A DNA stretch of 64,000 nucleotides from an uncultured Roseovarius sp. GTDB taxonomy: Bacteria > Pseudomonadota > Alphaproteobacteria > Rhodobacterales > Rhodobacteraceae. Below, in pieces: positions 1 through 9,929 of this stretch. Location: the NCBI RefSeq assembly GCF_947489715.1, contig NZ_CANLER010000004.1, forward strand, positions 310,001 to 374,000, in the 5' to 3' direction. Each line of letters begins with the position of its first letter. Position 1 is the first letter of the stretch. Position numbers and translations under genes: made by a program. The notes beneath the pieces are model-generated. The model was not told the origin of the DNA. It made no database searches and saw only the letters and a list, made by a program, of their open reading frames with translations.

Positions 1-130
1 AGTCGAAGATCAGCAGCCATTGATGGGTCAGATCGACGTTGACGGACAATCGGTGGAAGAGGCCGTCGCCGCCTGGATGGCCGCGAACGAAGCGACCTGG
101 AAACCCGTCGTCGACGCGGCCACCAACTAA
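1..130 (+). CDS. proX: Glycine betaine/proline ABC transporter substrate-binding protein, C-terminal end (partial)
   Basis: Only the last 42 codons are in the window, read from base 2 to a TAA at 128-130. The tail (VEEAVAAWMAANEATW, ending VVDAATN) resembles the C-terminal helix of ProX/OpuAC-type periplasmic binding proteins, where the final helix often carries a W-x(6)-W pattern. It lies 16 bases upstream of the ATPase gene on the same strand, completing the usual binding protein / ATPase / permease order. The gene order is the main reason for the call; the fragment alone would be too short to identify. Confidence 0.7.
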   Translation, partial: VEDQQPLMGQIDVDGQSVEEAVAAWMAANEATWKPVVDAATN

Positions 131-146
131 GCAACGGGCGCCAGAA

Positions 147-1205
147 ATGACCGACCAGACAGGCTCGACCGAGCCCGCCATCAGCTGCCGGAATGTCTGG
201 CAGGTCTTTGGCCCCAATGCGAAACAAAAACTGGCCGATGTGTTGGCCAGCACGGGCGGCGACAGTGATGCCGCCGCCCATGCCTTGCGCGATCAGGGGC
301 TGATCCCCGCCGTGCAGGATGCGACATTCGATGTCCACCCTGGCGAACTTTTCGTGATCATGGGGCTGTCCGGGTCAGGCAAATCCACCATCGTGCGCTG
401 TATTTCGCAGCTGTTGCAGGCCACAGGTGGCGAGATCCTGATTGAGGGGGAAAACCTGGTCGATGCCTCGAAGGCGCGGCTGATCGAACTCAGACGCCGC
501 AAGCTAGGCATGGTGTTCCAGCATTTCGGCCTGTTCCCGCACATGACTGTGACCGAAAACGTGGCATTTCCGCTGAAAATGCAGGGACAGGGCAAGACCG
601 AGCGCATCAAGCGGGCGCTGGAGGTGATCGAACTTGTCGGTCTCAAAGGTCGCGAAAACAGTTTCCCGCGTGAGATGTCCGGCGGGCAGAGACAGCGGGT
701 CGGGATCGCGCGGTCGCTGGCCGTGAACCCTGATATCTGGTTCCTGGACGAGCCGTTTTCGGCGCTTGATCCACTCATTCGTCGTCAGTTGCAGGACGAG
801 TTCATCAACATTCAGGCGACCCTGCGGAAATCCATTGTCTTCATCACCCATGACATTGCCGAGGCGCTGAAGATCGCCGACCGGATCGCGATCATGCGTG
901 ATGGCAAGATCGTTCAGATCGGCACGCCCACCGAAATCGTGTTGAAGCCGGTGGATGATTACGTACGCGAGTTTTCTAAAGATGTGGTCAAGGGTCGCCA
1001 TGCCAAGGTGGCGTCGGTGATGAAATCGGCCGAGGGCGAAACGCCAAGTGGTCCGGGCCTCAGGCAGGACATGACGCTTGAGGCCGCGCTTGCAGCCTGC
1101 ATCTCACATTATGATCCGGTGCCGGTCCTGTGCAGCGATGGCAAGATGGTGGGCGTTGTCGATCCCGCCGATCTGGCGGCGGCACTGCAGGCGGAAGAGA
1201 CATGA
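147..1205 (+). CDS. proV: Glycine betaine/proline ABC transporter ATP-binding protein
   Basis: This is the ATPase of an osmolyte importer, 352 residues from the ATG at 147. An earlier in-frame start at 39 would run through the end of the upstream gene and is not used. Visible motifs are Walker A GLSGSGKST (73-81), the Q-loop Q125, signature SGGQRQR (178-184) and Walker B DIWFLDEP (196-203). The N-terminal extension before Walker A is typical of ProV/OpuAA. The C-terminal 80 residues (ending VVGVVDPADLAAALQ) look like a reduced CBS regulatory region, which in this family senses ionic strength. The stop overlaps the permease start as ATGA, so translation is probably coupled. Confidence 0.9.
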   Translation: MTDQTGSTEPAISCRNVWQVFGPNAKQKLADVLASTGGDSDAAAHALRDQGLIPAVQDATFDVHPGELFVIMGLSGSGKSTIVRCISQLLQATGGEILIEGENLVDASKARLIELRRRKLGMVFQHFGLFPHMTVTENVAFPLKMQGQGKTERIKRALEVIELVGLKGRENSFPREMSGGQRQRVGIARSLAVNPDIWFLDEPFSALDPLIRRQLQDEFINIQATLRKSIVFITHDIAEALKIADRIAIMRDGKIVQIGTPTEIVLKPVDDYVREFSKDVVKGRHAKVASVMKSAEGETPSGPGLRQDMTLEAALAACISHYDPVPVLCSDGKMVGVVDPADLAAALQAEET

Positions 1206-3271
1206 TGGCCGACAGCGATCTGGCCGCTAATCGTGGCGGGATCGCGCTCAGCACCGGTGTGCTTGCGGCGCTGATCACCTTGTTGACCGGGGCGATCTGC
1301 ATCGCGCTGACGCCGGTGGCGCCCTGGTTGGTCAAATTCCCCGATGCCTGGTCATTGCCTGCGGCCGAGTGGATCGGTATCTCGCTCACCTGGTTTCTAG
1401 AGTTGATCAAACCGGCAATGCGGTTGGCCTCCGCTGTGCTGGCCTATCCGATGGATTGGGCCAATATGTTGTTTACCGGGATGCCCTGGCCTTTGCTTAT
1501 CGGGTTGGTCACAGCGCTGGGCTGGTATATCGGCGGACTGCCGATGGCGGCTTTGGGCCTTGTCGGGTTGGGGTTTGTGCTGGCGACGGGATATTGGCTG
1601 GAAGGCATGGCCACGTTGGCCCTGGTGGCGGTGTCCGTCCCATTGGCGTTGGTCATGGGCGGGGCTATCGGCATTCTGGCCAATGAATTCCCGCGCTTCA
1701 AGAACGCAATCCAGACCGTTCTGGACGTGATGCAGACGGTGCCGACCTTTGCCTATCTGACGCCGCTTCTCTTCCTCTTTGGCTTCGGCCCGGTGGTGGG
1801 TCTGATCGCCAGTGCGATCTATGCTGCCCCGCCCATGGCACGCAACCTGATCCTCGGGCTGGAACGGGTGGAAAGCGATATTAAAGAGGCCGCCGTGATG
1901 TCGGGCGGCACCAGGTTACAACAGCTGTTTCTGATCGAAATCCCCTCGGCCAAGACGCAGATCATGGTCGGTGTGAACCAATGCCTGATGGCGGCGCTGA
2001 GCATGGTCATCATCGCAGCCGTGATCGGGGGGTTCAAGGATATCGGATGGGAAGTGCTGCTGACCATGCGAAAGGCCTATTTCGGCCCCAGCCTTATGGC
2101 GGGCATGGTGATCGTGATCTTCGCGATGATCATCGACCGGTATAGCAGCAAACTTGCGTCTGACCGGATACGCCACAGCCTGCGCGTGGCGGTGGCCATC
2201 GCAATGATGGGCGTGATCGTGGCCGTAGCCTCGTGGCGGTCGCTGCCGGATCCGTCGGGGATCACGCTTCTGGAACCGGTCTCGGACTGGCTGGATGCGG
2301 GCTTGACAGGTTTCCTGCGGGAAAACGGGGCCGGGCTGGACGGGCTCAAGAACGGGGCGATGTTTTACGGCCTCCTACCGCTGAAAATCGGTCTGGATGG
2401 CGCCGTGCTTCCCTTCACCTGGGGTTTTACCTGGACAAGCGGCATGAGCATCGCACTGTTTGCCGTTGCTGCCGCTGCGGGCCTTGTTCTGGCCCTACGC
2501 GGGCGCGCCACATTGGGCATCGTTCTGGTCATTTTGGTGGGCATCATCGAGACCGGCCTCGCAGAGTTGCCATGGCCCTTCGTGCTGGTCGGCGCGGGCG
2601 CTATCGGCTGGGTATCGGGCGGTCGCAAGCTGGCCATCTTTGCTTTGGTGATGCTGGCGCTGGTGCTGTTCAGTGGCTTGTGGGAACGCGCGTTGCTGTC
2701 GCTTTACATGTCCGGGGCTGCGGTCTTTACCTGCGCGGTCGTGGGCGGCGCCATTGGCCTGCTCTGTGCGGTCAGTCCGCTGGCCTGGCGTTTCGTGCTG
2801 CCGATCTGCGATATGCTGCAAACCATCCCGCTTTTTGTCTTTCTGATCCCGGTTCTGATGTTCTTTCAGATCGGTGAATTTTCGGCCTATTTGGCGATTT
2901 GCCTCTATGCCATTGTGCCAATGATCCGATACACGCGCCACGGGTTGATCAACACGCCCGAGGAACTGATTGAGGCGGCGATCTCCTCTGGCGCGACCGA
3001 GTGGCAGACGATGGTCGAGATACGCGCGCCCTATGCTGCACCCACGATCCTGCTGGGCCTTAACCAGACCATCCTCTACGCCTTTGCCATGCTGGTGATT
3101 GCGGCGCTGATCGGTACGACTGGTCTGGGCCAGTCGATCTATGGCGCGCTGGCGCAGGCCGATGTGGGGCTTGGCATTGCGTCGGGCGCGGCGATGGCAA
3201 TCCTTGCCCTTGTCGCCGACCGTCTGGTGCAGGGTTTCGCCGAGGAGCGCAGGCAGGCGTTGGGGCTATGA
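1202..3271 (+). CDS. proW: Double-length betaine/proline ABC transporter permease
   Basis: This 689-residue protein is almost entirely hydrophobic and carries two BPD_transp_1 permease units in one chain. Each half has an EAA loop that contacts the ATPase: EAAVMSGGTRLQQLFLIEIP in the first half and EAAISSGATEWQTMVEIRAP in the second. ProW is normally about 350 residues and acts as a homodimer, so here the dimer appears fused. The start is taken as the ATG at 1202 overlapping the proV stop (ATGA); the following ATG at 1205 is an equally possible start. Its own stop overlaps the next gene as ATGA. Transport of glycine betaine, choline or a related osmolyte is inferred from the family. Confidence 0.88.
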   Translation: MMADSDLAANRGGIALSTGVLAALITLLTGAICIALTPVAPWLVKFPDAWSLPAAEWIGISLTWFLELIKPAMRLASAVLAYPMDWANMLFTGMPWPLLIGLVTALGWYIGGLPMAALGLVGLGFVLATGYWLEGMATLALVAVSVPLALVMGGAIGILANEFPRFKNAIQTVLDVMQTVPTFAYLTPLLFLFGFGPVVGLIASAIYAAPPMARNLILGLERVESDIKEAAVMSGGTRLQQLFLIEIPSAKTQIMVGVNQCLMAALSMVIIAAVIGGFKDIGWEVLLTMRKAYFGPSLMAGMVIVIFAMIIDRYSSKLASDRIRHSLRVAVAIAMMGVIVAVASWRSLPDPSGITLLEPVSDWLDAGLTGFLRENGAGLDGLKNGAMFYGLLPLKIGLDGAVLPFTWGFTWTSGMSIALFAVAAAAGLVLALRGRATLGIVLVILVGIIETGLAELPWPFVLVGAGAIGWVSGGRKLAIFALVMLALVLFSGLWERALLSLYMSGAAVFTCAVVGGAIGLLCAVSPLAWRFVLPICDMLQTIPLFVFLIPVLMFFQIGEFSAYLAICLYAIVPMIRYTRHGLINTPEELIEAAISSGATEWQTMVEIRAPYAAPTILLGLNQTILYAFAMLVIAALIGTTGLGQSIYGALAQADVGLGIASGAAMAILALVADRLVQGFAEERRQALGL

Positions 3272-4152
3272 CAACCCTGGCTGAAAAGCCAATGACGCCC
3301 GTTATCCTTGCCTTTTTGGCCGCCGCCTTATGGGGAATCTGGTGGATCCCGATCCGGTATCTGGAAACGCTGGGTATGGATGGCGCCTGGGGCAGCGTGG
3401 CGATGAATGTGGGTGCGACCATCTTTGCAGTGCTCTGGATTGCTGTGATGCGTGTGCCGTTCCGCTTGGGCGTTAGCGGTATTCTTGGCGCAGCGCTGGT
3501 GGGGGTGGCGGTCTCGACCTATTCGGTCGCCATCACGATGTCTGATGTGGTGCGGGTCATCCTGTTGTTCTACCTCGCGCCCGGTTGGGGCAAGATCATC
3601 GAATGGGCCTTTATGGGGCGCGGCTGGCACTGGACCTCGACGCTGACCATTGCGGCTTCGCTCTTGGGCGCGTGGCTGGTGCTGGGGGGTGACCTGACGC
3701 TTGCGGGTTTTGGTGCCGGGGACCTGCTGGCGGTGCTGTCAGGCATGGCCTGGGCAGGGGGTGCGGCGCTGATTTTTACAGGGTCTCGCGTAAGCCCTTC
3801 GGCACTGACGCTGGTCACCTGCCTAAGTGCCACATTGATCGGCCTGGGATTTATCCTGCTGGGGCAAGGCACGGTATTTTCCGGCAGTGCAAGCGTGTTG
3901 GGCAGCGGGATGGGGGCCTTGTCGGGTGTGGTCTATGTCTTGCCGATCATGGTGCTGACACTCTGGAGCGCACAACGTCTGCCTCCAGCCACGATTTCGT
4001 TTCTGTTGACGGCGGAAATTCTGTCAGGCGTGTTATCGGGTGTCTTGTTTCTGGACGAACCTTTTGGCGCAATGCAAGCGGGCGGCGCAGCCCTGATCCT
4101 GTTTGCCGCGACGGCGGAAGTTTTTAAAGGGTTGGGGGCAAAAGCGGGTTAG
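3268..4152 (+). CDS. EamA/DMT family transporter
   Basis: The protein has 294 residues and about ten predicted transmembrane segments arranged as two EamA repeats, the usual drug/metabolite transporter design. The first half opens with AALWGIWWIPIRYL and the second half ends with a conserved-looking LDEPFGAMQAGGAALI helix, which corresponds to the glycine-rich last helices of the family. It starts inside the stop of the permease gene (ATGA), so it belongs to the same transcript as the betaine importer. The substrate is unknown; an exporter linked to osmolyte or amino acid balance is a reasonable inference only. Confidence 0.8.
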   Translation: MTTLAEKPMTPVILAFLAAALWGIWWIPIRYLETLGMDGAWGSVAMNVGATIFAVLWIAVMRVPFRLGVSGILGAALVGVAVSTYSVAITMSDVVRVILLFYLAPGWGKIIEWAFMGRGWHWTSTLTIAASLLGAWLVLGGDLTLAGFGAGDLLAVLSGMAWAGGAALIFTGSRVSPSALTLVTCLSATLIGLGFILLGQGTVFSGSASVLGSGMGALSGVVYVLPIMVLTLWSAQRLPPATISFLLTAEILSGVLSGVLFLDEPFGAMQAGGAALILFAATAEVFKGLGAKAG

Positions 4153-4339
4153 GCACAGCAGCGCTACCTTTCTGCATGGTCAACTCAGCGGCTTCGAAAG
4201 AGCACAGGTGAAAAGTGATTGATAGAACTTCCAACAGAAATCAGCGCCCCGCCTTTCCTGCGCCGCATGGCGTCGCATCAGTCCTTGGTTTCGGGCAACA
4301 AAGCTATGGTTGCCAGGGGCTGAAAAGACGACAATTGAC

Positions 4340-6916
4340 CTAGAACCGGTCCAGCAACCGTTTGAGGTAGTCAAGCTCTATATCCGGGCGCTCACCATCG
4401 CCCGAGCGGCGGCGGATTTCGTCCAGAAGCTCGCGGGCACGGCGATAAACATCTTCGCCCTGCAAAAGGTTGTCCGCAGTATTTCCGTTGCCGCCCTGGC
4501 CCGGTTCACGGCCCAGAGGATCTGATCCCTGCTGGCCCAGTTGGCTGAACGCCTCACCCTGGCCCGGCTGGCTTTGCTGTTCTGCCAGCGCTTCGCCCAT
4601 GTTGCGCATACCATCGCGCAGGGCTTCCATCGCCTCGGATTGGCGGTCAATCGCCTCGGCCAGATCCTGACCGCGCAGGGCGTTTTCGGCGCCGCGCATG
4701 GCGTCATCAGCACGTTCCAGTGACTCGCGCGCCGCTTCACCAGCCTCCCCGCCCATGCCGGGCAGGTTACCGCGCTGGCGCTCCAATTCGCGGCGCAATG
4801 CCTCTTGCCGCTCAGCCAATGATCCCGGATGGCCCTCACCGGGTGCGCCGTTCTGGCCCTGCTGGGTACCCATCCCTTCGCCCTGACCGTTCTGGCCCTC
4901 GTGGCTCTGGCCCTGGCCCTGACCGCCATTGCGGCCCTCATTGCCTTCCGATTCCCCAGCTTGCGCGCCGGGGTTGAACTGTTCCTGCAAGTCGCGGAAA
5001 GCCTGGTCCGATAGACCTTGCTGCTGCCGCAGCGTATCTGCGAGCCCCTCCATCGCCTCCTGACCGGGGGATGAGCCGCTGCCCCCCTCGGTTACCTGCA
5101 TGTTTTCCATCATCTCCTGGAATTCTTCCAGTGCCTGCTGTGCCTCGGCAAAGCGACCCTGTTCCATCAATTCCTGGATGCGGTCCATCATGTCCTGAAG
5201 GTCCTGCTGGGACATTTCCATCATGTCCTGCGGGGTCTGACCGCGCTGATCGGTGTTATTCTCACGCTGCGCCTGCTGGGACTTCTGCCGCAGATAATCC
5301 TGCGTCGCATCACGCATTTCCTGCATCAGACGGGCGATTTCCTCGTCCGTGGCGCCGTTTTTCATCGCTTCGTTCAGACGTTCCTGCGCCGCGCGCATCC
5401 GCTCCAGCGCGTCGTCGATATCGCCATCTTCCAGCAATACCGCAAGATCCCAAAGCGCTAGTGCGATCCCGTCGCGGGCCTCATCCGTCAGGCTGGCATT
5501 CCCGACCATTTTGTCAAGATCGCGCAGGATCACCCGCATTTTCAGATACGAGCTTTCCTTGCGGAAAAGGCCGGGTTCGGGCGCATAAGAGATTGCCTTG
5601 AGGATTTGCACAACACGTGGGCCATTGCCCTTGGACCAAAGAATGTCGCGCCGCTGTTCGATCAGCGCTGCCGCCAGCGGGTCAAAGAAACGCCGCGCGG
5701 GCAGATCAAGCTGAATGATCTCGCTTTGGCCGGTCTGATCCTTGGCATCGACTACCTCCATCTGCATGGTCACCGGCAGGTGCGCCCAAGGATGGTCCGA
5801 CAGGTTTTCAATCAGGGTTTCCGAGAATATCGCCCGGTCTCCGGCGATGGGCATCGGCAGGTCCAGCACGATGGGGTCGCGCTGTTCCGGGTCGATGCGC
5901 AACCCGTAGTCGCGCGCCACCTGCGTCAGATCAAGGGTGAAACGCGCCGTGCCGCTTACCACGCCATGATCGTCGATCGCGCGGAAAGGCTGGTTCATCT
6001 GCCCATCGAAATTGGTGCGGGCGCCTTCCGGCATCAATTCGATCCGGGGCGGCACGTCGCGCACCGCTGAAACCTTCCAGCTGCGCCCGCCGGGGCCGTC
6101 AATGGCCAGTTCGCCATCCTGCAGGATCTCGAAACTCTGACTGGGATCTGTAGCGGCACCCAGGCCGTCCGTGCGCTGCGACACGGTTTCCGATACGGTC
6201 AGCGCGCCCACCTCGCCATATAGCCGGATGGTGATACGGCTGCCTTCGGGGGCAGTGATGCGGGTGTCAATGTCATTCAGATAAAGGCTGGGCAGGCCAG
6301 TATAGGTAGGCGGTTCAACCCACCCCTCCCATGCGGGCCCCGAGGCCAGCGCGGCACTGGTGCCGGGGCCCAGTTGCCCCACGCTGCCCACGCGCCAGAT
6401 CGACCCGAATAGCAGGGCCACCACCAGCCCCAAAAGGGCCACATAGCGCAGCCCGAACGGGTCACGGCGCGACAATTTCAGGTCTGGCTCGACCGCTTTG
6501 GCCTGCGCGGCCCGGTCGGCCATACGTTTCTGGTGCGCCTGCCACAATGCCTCGGATGCGGGATCGCCGCTGCCGATGGCCTGTTCGTCTGCCAGTGCGG
6601 CCAGCGGGTGACCGGGCAGGGCGGCATCAATCCGCGCCACCGCCTCGGCCCGGCGAGGCCAGCGGAACCGGCGGATGCCGTGCACTGCCGCTGTAATCAG
6701 CGCCAGAACTGCCAGAACCATCACGCTCCAGAGGATTTCAAAGGAAAAGACCTCGTGCAGGCCCATCATCAGCGCGGCCGCTAGCGTTGCGACCAGCGTC
6801 CAGAGTGGCCAGAACGCACGCACAACGCGTTCGGCAATCAGCCCCGCCCAGGTCAGGGTCAGGGGCTTGCGCAGCCGGTGTAAAACCGGTGTCAGGGGGC
6901 TATTCTGGCGTGCCAT
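4340..6916 (-). CDS. TIGR02302 / DUF4175 family membrane protein with low-complexity region
   Basis: The protein has 858 residues. Two or three transmembrane helices lie near residues 15-80 and about 150-175, followed by a large soluble part. Residues of roughly 560-800 are dominated by Gln, Gly, Met, Glu and Asn (runs such as GGQGQGQSHEGQNGQGEG), which is the hallmark of the alphaproteobacterial TIGR02302 family. Function is not established for this family; an envelope role is inferred from the membrane anchor. It follows lysA by 37 bases on the same strand, a neighbourhood common in Rhodobacteraceae. It ends convergent with the EamA gene. Confidence 0.8.
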   Translation of the reverse strand: MARQNSPLTPVLHRLRKPLTLTWAGLIAERVVRAFWPLWTLVATLAAALMMGLHEVFSFEILWSVMVLAVLALITAAVHGIRRFRWPRRAEAVARIDAALPGHPLAALADEQAIGSGDPASEALWQAHQKRMADRAAQAKAVEPDLKLSRRDPFGLRYVALLGLVVALLFGSIWRVGSVGQLGPGTSAALASGPAWEGWVEPPTYTGLPSLYLNDIDTRITAPEGSRITIRLYGEVGALTVSETVSQRTDGLGAATDPSQSFEILQDGELAIDGPGGRSWKVSAVRDVPPRIELMPEGARTNFDGQMNQPFRAIDDHGVVSGTARFTLDLTQVARDYGLRIDPEQRDPIVLDLPMPIAGDRAIFSETLIENLSDHPWAHLPVTMQMEVVDAKDQTGQSEIIQLDLPARRFFDPLAAALIEQRRDILWSKGNGPRVVQILKAISYAPEPGLFRKESSYLKMRVILRDLDKMVGNASLTDEARDGIALALWDLAVLLEDGDIDDALERMRAAQERLNEAMKNGATDEEIARLMQEMRDATQDYLRQKSQQAQRENNTDQRGQTPQDMMEMSQQDLQDMMDRIQELMEQGRFAEAQQALEEFQEMMENMQVTEGGSGSSPGQEAMEGLADTLRQQQGLSDQAFRDLQEQFNPGAQAGESEGNEGRNGGQGQGQSHEGQNGQGEGMGTQQGQNGAPGEGHPGSLAERQEALRRELERQRGNLPGMGGEAGEAARESLERADDAMRGAENALRGQDLAEAIDRQSEAMEALRDGMRNMGEALAEQQSQPGQGEAFSQLGQQGSDPLGREPGQGGNGNTADNLLQGEDVYRRARELLDEIRRRSGDGERPDIELDYLKRLLDRF

Positions 6917-6953
6917 CTACCGTACCATATGGGGGTGCGACACAAGCATTGCA

Positions 6954-8219
6954 TCACAACCATTCAGGAATGGTATCGCGATTTATCATTTCGTCAAAGC
7001 TTGGACGTGCCCGAATGACGGCGAATTGATGCCCATGCACCAGAATTTCGGGGATCAGGGGCCGGGTATTATATTCGCTCGACATCACCGCGCCATAAGC
7101 CCCGGCACTGCGAAACGCGACCAGATCGCCTGTTTTTACAGGTGGCATCATGCGTCCCTTGGCAAAGGTATCGCCGCTCTCGCAGACAGGACCGACGATG
7201 TCATAGGGCGTTTGTTCCACACCCGCATCAGGCTCAGTCACCGGAATAATATCGTGATAGGCCTCGTACATTGCCGGGCGGATCAGGTCGTTCATCGCGC
7301 CATCAAGGATCAGAAATTCGCGGTCTTCACCGGATTTCACGTAGATCACGCGGGATACCATCAAACCGGCATTGCCCGCCACCAGACGGCCCGGTTCGAT
7401 CTCGATTTCGCACCCCAGATGGCCCAGCGTGTCCTTGATCAGTGCGCCGTATTCGGTGGGTAGCGGCGGGGCCTCGTTCGAGCGGGTATAGGGAATGCCC
7501 AGGCCCCCGCCCAGATCAAGGCGCTGGATGTCGTGGCCATCCGCACGCAATTGCTCGGCCAATTCACCGACCTTCTCATAGGCCAGACGGAACGGCGCCA
7601 GCTCGGTCAGCTGACTGCCGATATGGACGTCGATGCCGATCACCTTCAGCCCCGGCAGGCTGGCGGCCAGGGCATAGACCTCGCGGGCGCGGCTGATCGG
7701 GATGCCGAACTTGTTTTCGGACTTGCCGGTGGCGATCTTGGCATGGGTCTTGGCGTCAACGTCGGGGTTCACGCGCACGGTAATGGGGGCAACGGTGCCC
7801 AGTTCCAGCGCCACTGCGTTCAGGACCGCCATTTCCGGCTCGCTTTCGACATTGAACTGGCGGATGCCCCCGCTTAGCGCCCGGCGCATTTCGTCACGGG
7901 TCTTGCCGACACCGGAAAAGACGATCCTGTCACCGGGCACGCCTGCCGCAACCGCACGGGCATATTCCCCGCCCGAGACCACATCCATGCCCGCCCCAAG
8001 ACCTGCAAGCGTTTTCAGAATGGCCTGATTGCTGGCAGCTTTCATCGCGTAGCAGACCAGATGCGGCATGCCTTCCAACGCCTCGTCAAACAGGCGGAAA
8101 TGGCGAGCCAGCGTGGCGGTGGAATAGACGTAGAAGGGCGTGCCGACCTGCGCTGCGATCTCGGCCACAGGGACATCTTCGGCAAAAAGCGCGCCATCGC
8201 GGTAAAGAAAATGATCCAT
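6954..8219 (-). CDS. lysA: Diaminopimelate decarboxylase
   Basis: LysA catalyses the last step of lysine synthesis, decarboxylating meso-diaminopimelate with PLP. The 421-residue length fits the family. The PLP lysine is K60 in HLVCYAMKAAS; other family signatures are HIGSQ, the glycine-rich LDLGGGLGIPY loop, EPGR, and the CESGDTFAKGR motif that contributes a catalytic Cys to the active site across the dimer. It is the third gene of a minus-strand series argH, small lipoprotein, lysA, TIGR02302 gene. Confidence 0.96.
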   Translation of the reverse strand: MDHFLYRDGALFAEDVPVAEIAAQVGTPFYVYSTATLARHFRLFDEALEGMPHLVCYAMKAASNQAILKTLAGLGAGMDVVSGGEYARAVAAGVPGDRIVFSGVGKTRDEMRRALSGGIRQFNVESEPEMAVLNAVALELGTVAPITVRVNPDVDAKTHAKIATGKSENKFGIPISRAREVYALAASLPGLKVIGIDVHIGSQLTELAPFRLAYEKVGELAEQLRADGHDIQRLDLGGGLGIPYTRSNEAPPLPTEYGALIKDTLGHLGCEIEIEPGRLVAGNAGLMVSRVIYVKSGEDREFLILDGAMNDLIRPAMYEAYHDIIPVTEPDAGVEQTPYDIVGPVCESGDTFAKGRMMPPVKTGDLVAFRSAGAYGAVMSSEYNTRPLIPEILVHGHQFAVIRARPSFDEMINRDTIPEWL

Positions 8220-8340
8220 GACTGGCGCCCCCCGGAAATATCTGCGCCCGCGTCATATCAGAGCTTGCAGTTATTGCAATCGCACTCTGTTAGTGGCAAG
8301 GCCCTGTTTCTTCTTGGCAAAAATACTCGAATTCCCGGCG

Positions 8341-8520
8341 TCAGAGGCCCAGGCCAACCCCGACATTCCAGTTGCCCCGTCCGGCAGAGGCATGCGTTCT
8401 GACGTGGGTGCCGCTGCTGCCCACACCGACAGTTGTCGACAGCGATGGGCGAATGGGTTCGCCGTCCGCGCCACAGGCCGTCAACGCGCCAAACGTCATC
8501 AGAAAGACTACTACTCTCAT
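8341..8520 (-). CDS. lptM: Small LptM/YifL-like lipoprotein
   Basis: A 59-codon gene not usually called because of its size. It starts ATG at 8520, sharing four bases (ATGA) with the argH stop, and ends TGA at 8341. The product begins [20 protein letters not shown]: a charged start, a hydrophobic segment and the lipobox LTAC. The residues right after the lipidated Cys ([10 protein letters not shown]) match the short conserved CG-x-x-G-x-x-x-x-P pattern of LptM/YifL lipoproteins, which help assemble the LPS transporter LptD. In many proteobacteria that lipoprotein lies next to lysA/dapF, as here. The overlap and position support a real gene; the exact function is inferred. Confidence 0.75.
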   Translation of the reverse strand: MRVVVFLMTFGALTACGADGEPIRPSLSTTVGVGSSGTHVRTHASAGRGNWNVGVGLGL

Positions 8521-9908
8521 ACCAACACCTCTTTCCAGCGGTTCACCTGTGCCCGCACCTGCGCCGGGGCCGTCCCGCCATAGCTTACCCGGGATGCCAC
8601 CGAATTATGCACGCCCAGTACGTCGAATATATCAGCGGTGATCGCCGAATGCACGGATTGCATCTGTTCCAGCGTCAACTGTGGCAAATCCACATCCTGC
8701 TGTTCCGCCAGTGCAACAAGGCTTCCGGTCACATGATGCGCGTCGCGAAACGGCATGTCCAGCACCCGAACAAGCCAGTCGGCCAGATCGGTCGCGGTGG
8801 AAAATCCGCTGCCCGCTGCCGCCTCAAGGTTGTCGCGGTTGGCAGTCATGTCGCGCACCATGCCTTCCATCGCGGCCAGCGCCAGCATCAGGTTGTCGGC
8901 AGCATCAAAGACCTGTTCCTTGTCTTCCTGCATGTCCTTGGAATAGGCCAGTGGCAGCCCCTTCATCACCGTCATCAGCGCCACGTTGGCCCCGAAAATC
9001 CGCCCGATCTTGGCACGGATCAGTTCCGCCGCGTCGGGGTTCTTCTTCTGCGGCATGATCGACGAGCCGGTCGAGAACCGATCGCTGAGCGACACGAACC
9101 GGAACTGCGCCGAGGACCAGATCACCAGCTCTTCGGCTATGCGCGAAAGATGCATCGCGCAGATGCTGGCCGCCGCCAGGAATTCCAGCGCGAAATCGCG
9201 GTCGCTGACCGCATCCAGCGAATTGGCCGCAGGCCGGTCAAAGCCCAGGTCGCGCGCCGTCATCTCGCGGTCAATCGGAAAGGACGTGCCGGCCAGCGCC
9301 GCCGCCCCCAGGGGGCATTCGTTCATCCGCGTGCGGGCATCGCGGATACGGCTCAGGTCACGGCCGAACATTTCGACATAGGCCATCATGTGATGACCCC
9401 AGGTGACGGGCTGGGCAGTTTGCAGATGGGTAAAACCGGGCATCACCCAATCGGCCCCGGCCTCGGCCTGCGTCAGCAGCGCCCGCATCAGTGCCTGCAA
9501 TGCGCTGTCCACTGCATCCAGTTGATCGCGTACCCACAGCTTGAAATCCGTCGCCACCTGATCGTTGCGCGACCGGCCCGTATGCAGCCGCCCCGCCGGT
9601 TCGCCGATCAGATCCTTCAGGCGCGCTTCGACATTCATGTGAATATCTTCCAGCGCGGTCGAAAACTGAAACGTTCCGCCCTCGATCTCTGACAAGACCG
9701 TGAGCAGCCCTTCCCTCATCGCATCCGCATCACTATCACTTACGATACCCGTGGCCGCCAACATCGCGGCATGGGCCCTTGAGCCGGCGATATCCTGTGC
9801 CGCCATCCGCTGATCGAACCCGATCGAGGCGTTGATCGCCTCCATGATCGCGTCCGGCCCGGCGGCAAAGCGGCCGCCCCACATCTGGTTCGAGGTCTTG
9901 TTGGTCAT
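8517..9908 (-). CDS. argH: Argininosuccinate lyase
   Basis: ArgH splits argininosuccinate into arginine and fumarate, the last step of arginine synthesis. The start is the ATG at 9908 ([14 protein letters not shown], the usual N-terminus), giving 463 residues, the normal length; the open frame continues far upstream through the tlpA gene and that part is ignored. The fumarase/aspartase signature [12 protein letters not shown] is at 281-292 and the catalytic THLQ His is H161. AGGGCAGG just before the start can serve as Shine-Dalgarno. The gene is divergent from tlpA with only 21 bases between start codons. Confidence 0.97.
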   Translation of the reverse strand: MTNKTSNQMWGGRFAAGPDAIMEAINASIGFDQRMAAQDIAGSRAHAAMLAATGIVSDSDADAMREGLLTVLSEIEGGTFQFSTALEDIHMNVEARLKDLIGEPAGRLHTGRSRNDQVATDFKLWVRDQLDAVDSALQALMRALLTQAEAGADWVMPGFTHLQTAQPVTWGHHMMAYVEMFGRDLSRIRDARTRMNECPLGAAALAGTSFPIDREMTARDLGFDRPAANSLDAVSDRDFALEFLAAASICAMHLSRIAEELVIWSSAQFRFVSLSDRFSTGSSIMPQKKNPDAAELIRAKIGRIFGANVALMTVMKGLPLAYSKDMQEDKEQVFDAADNLMLALAAMEGMVRDMTANRDNLEAAAGSGFSTATDLADWLVRVLDMPFRDAHHVTGSLVALAEQQDVDLPQLTLEQMQSVHSAITADIFDVLGVHNSVASRVSYGGTAPAQVRAQVNRWKEVLV

Positions 9909-9929
9909 GTCCTGCCCTTCGGAGGGAAA

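Noticed and set aside
8433..9692. 419-codon open frame antisense to argH
   Set aside because: Shadow of argH, with low-complexity His/Arg/Gln composition and no ribosome site.
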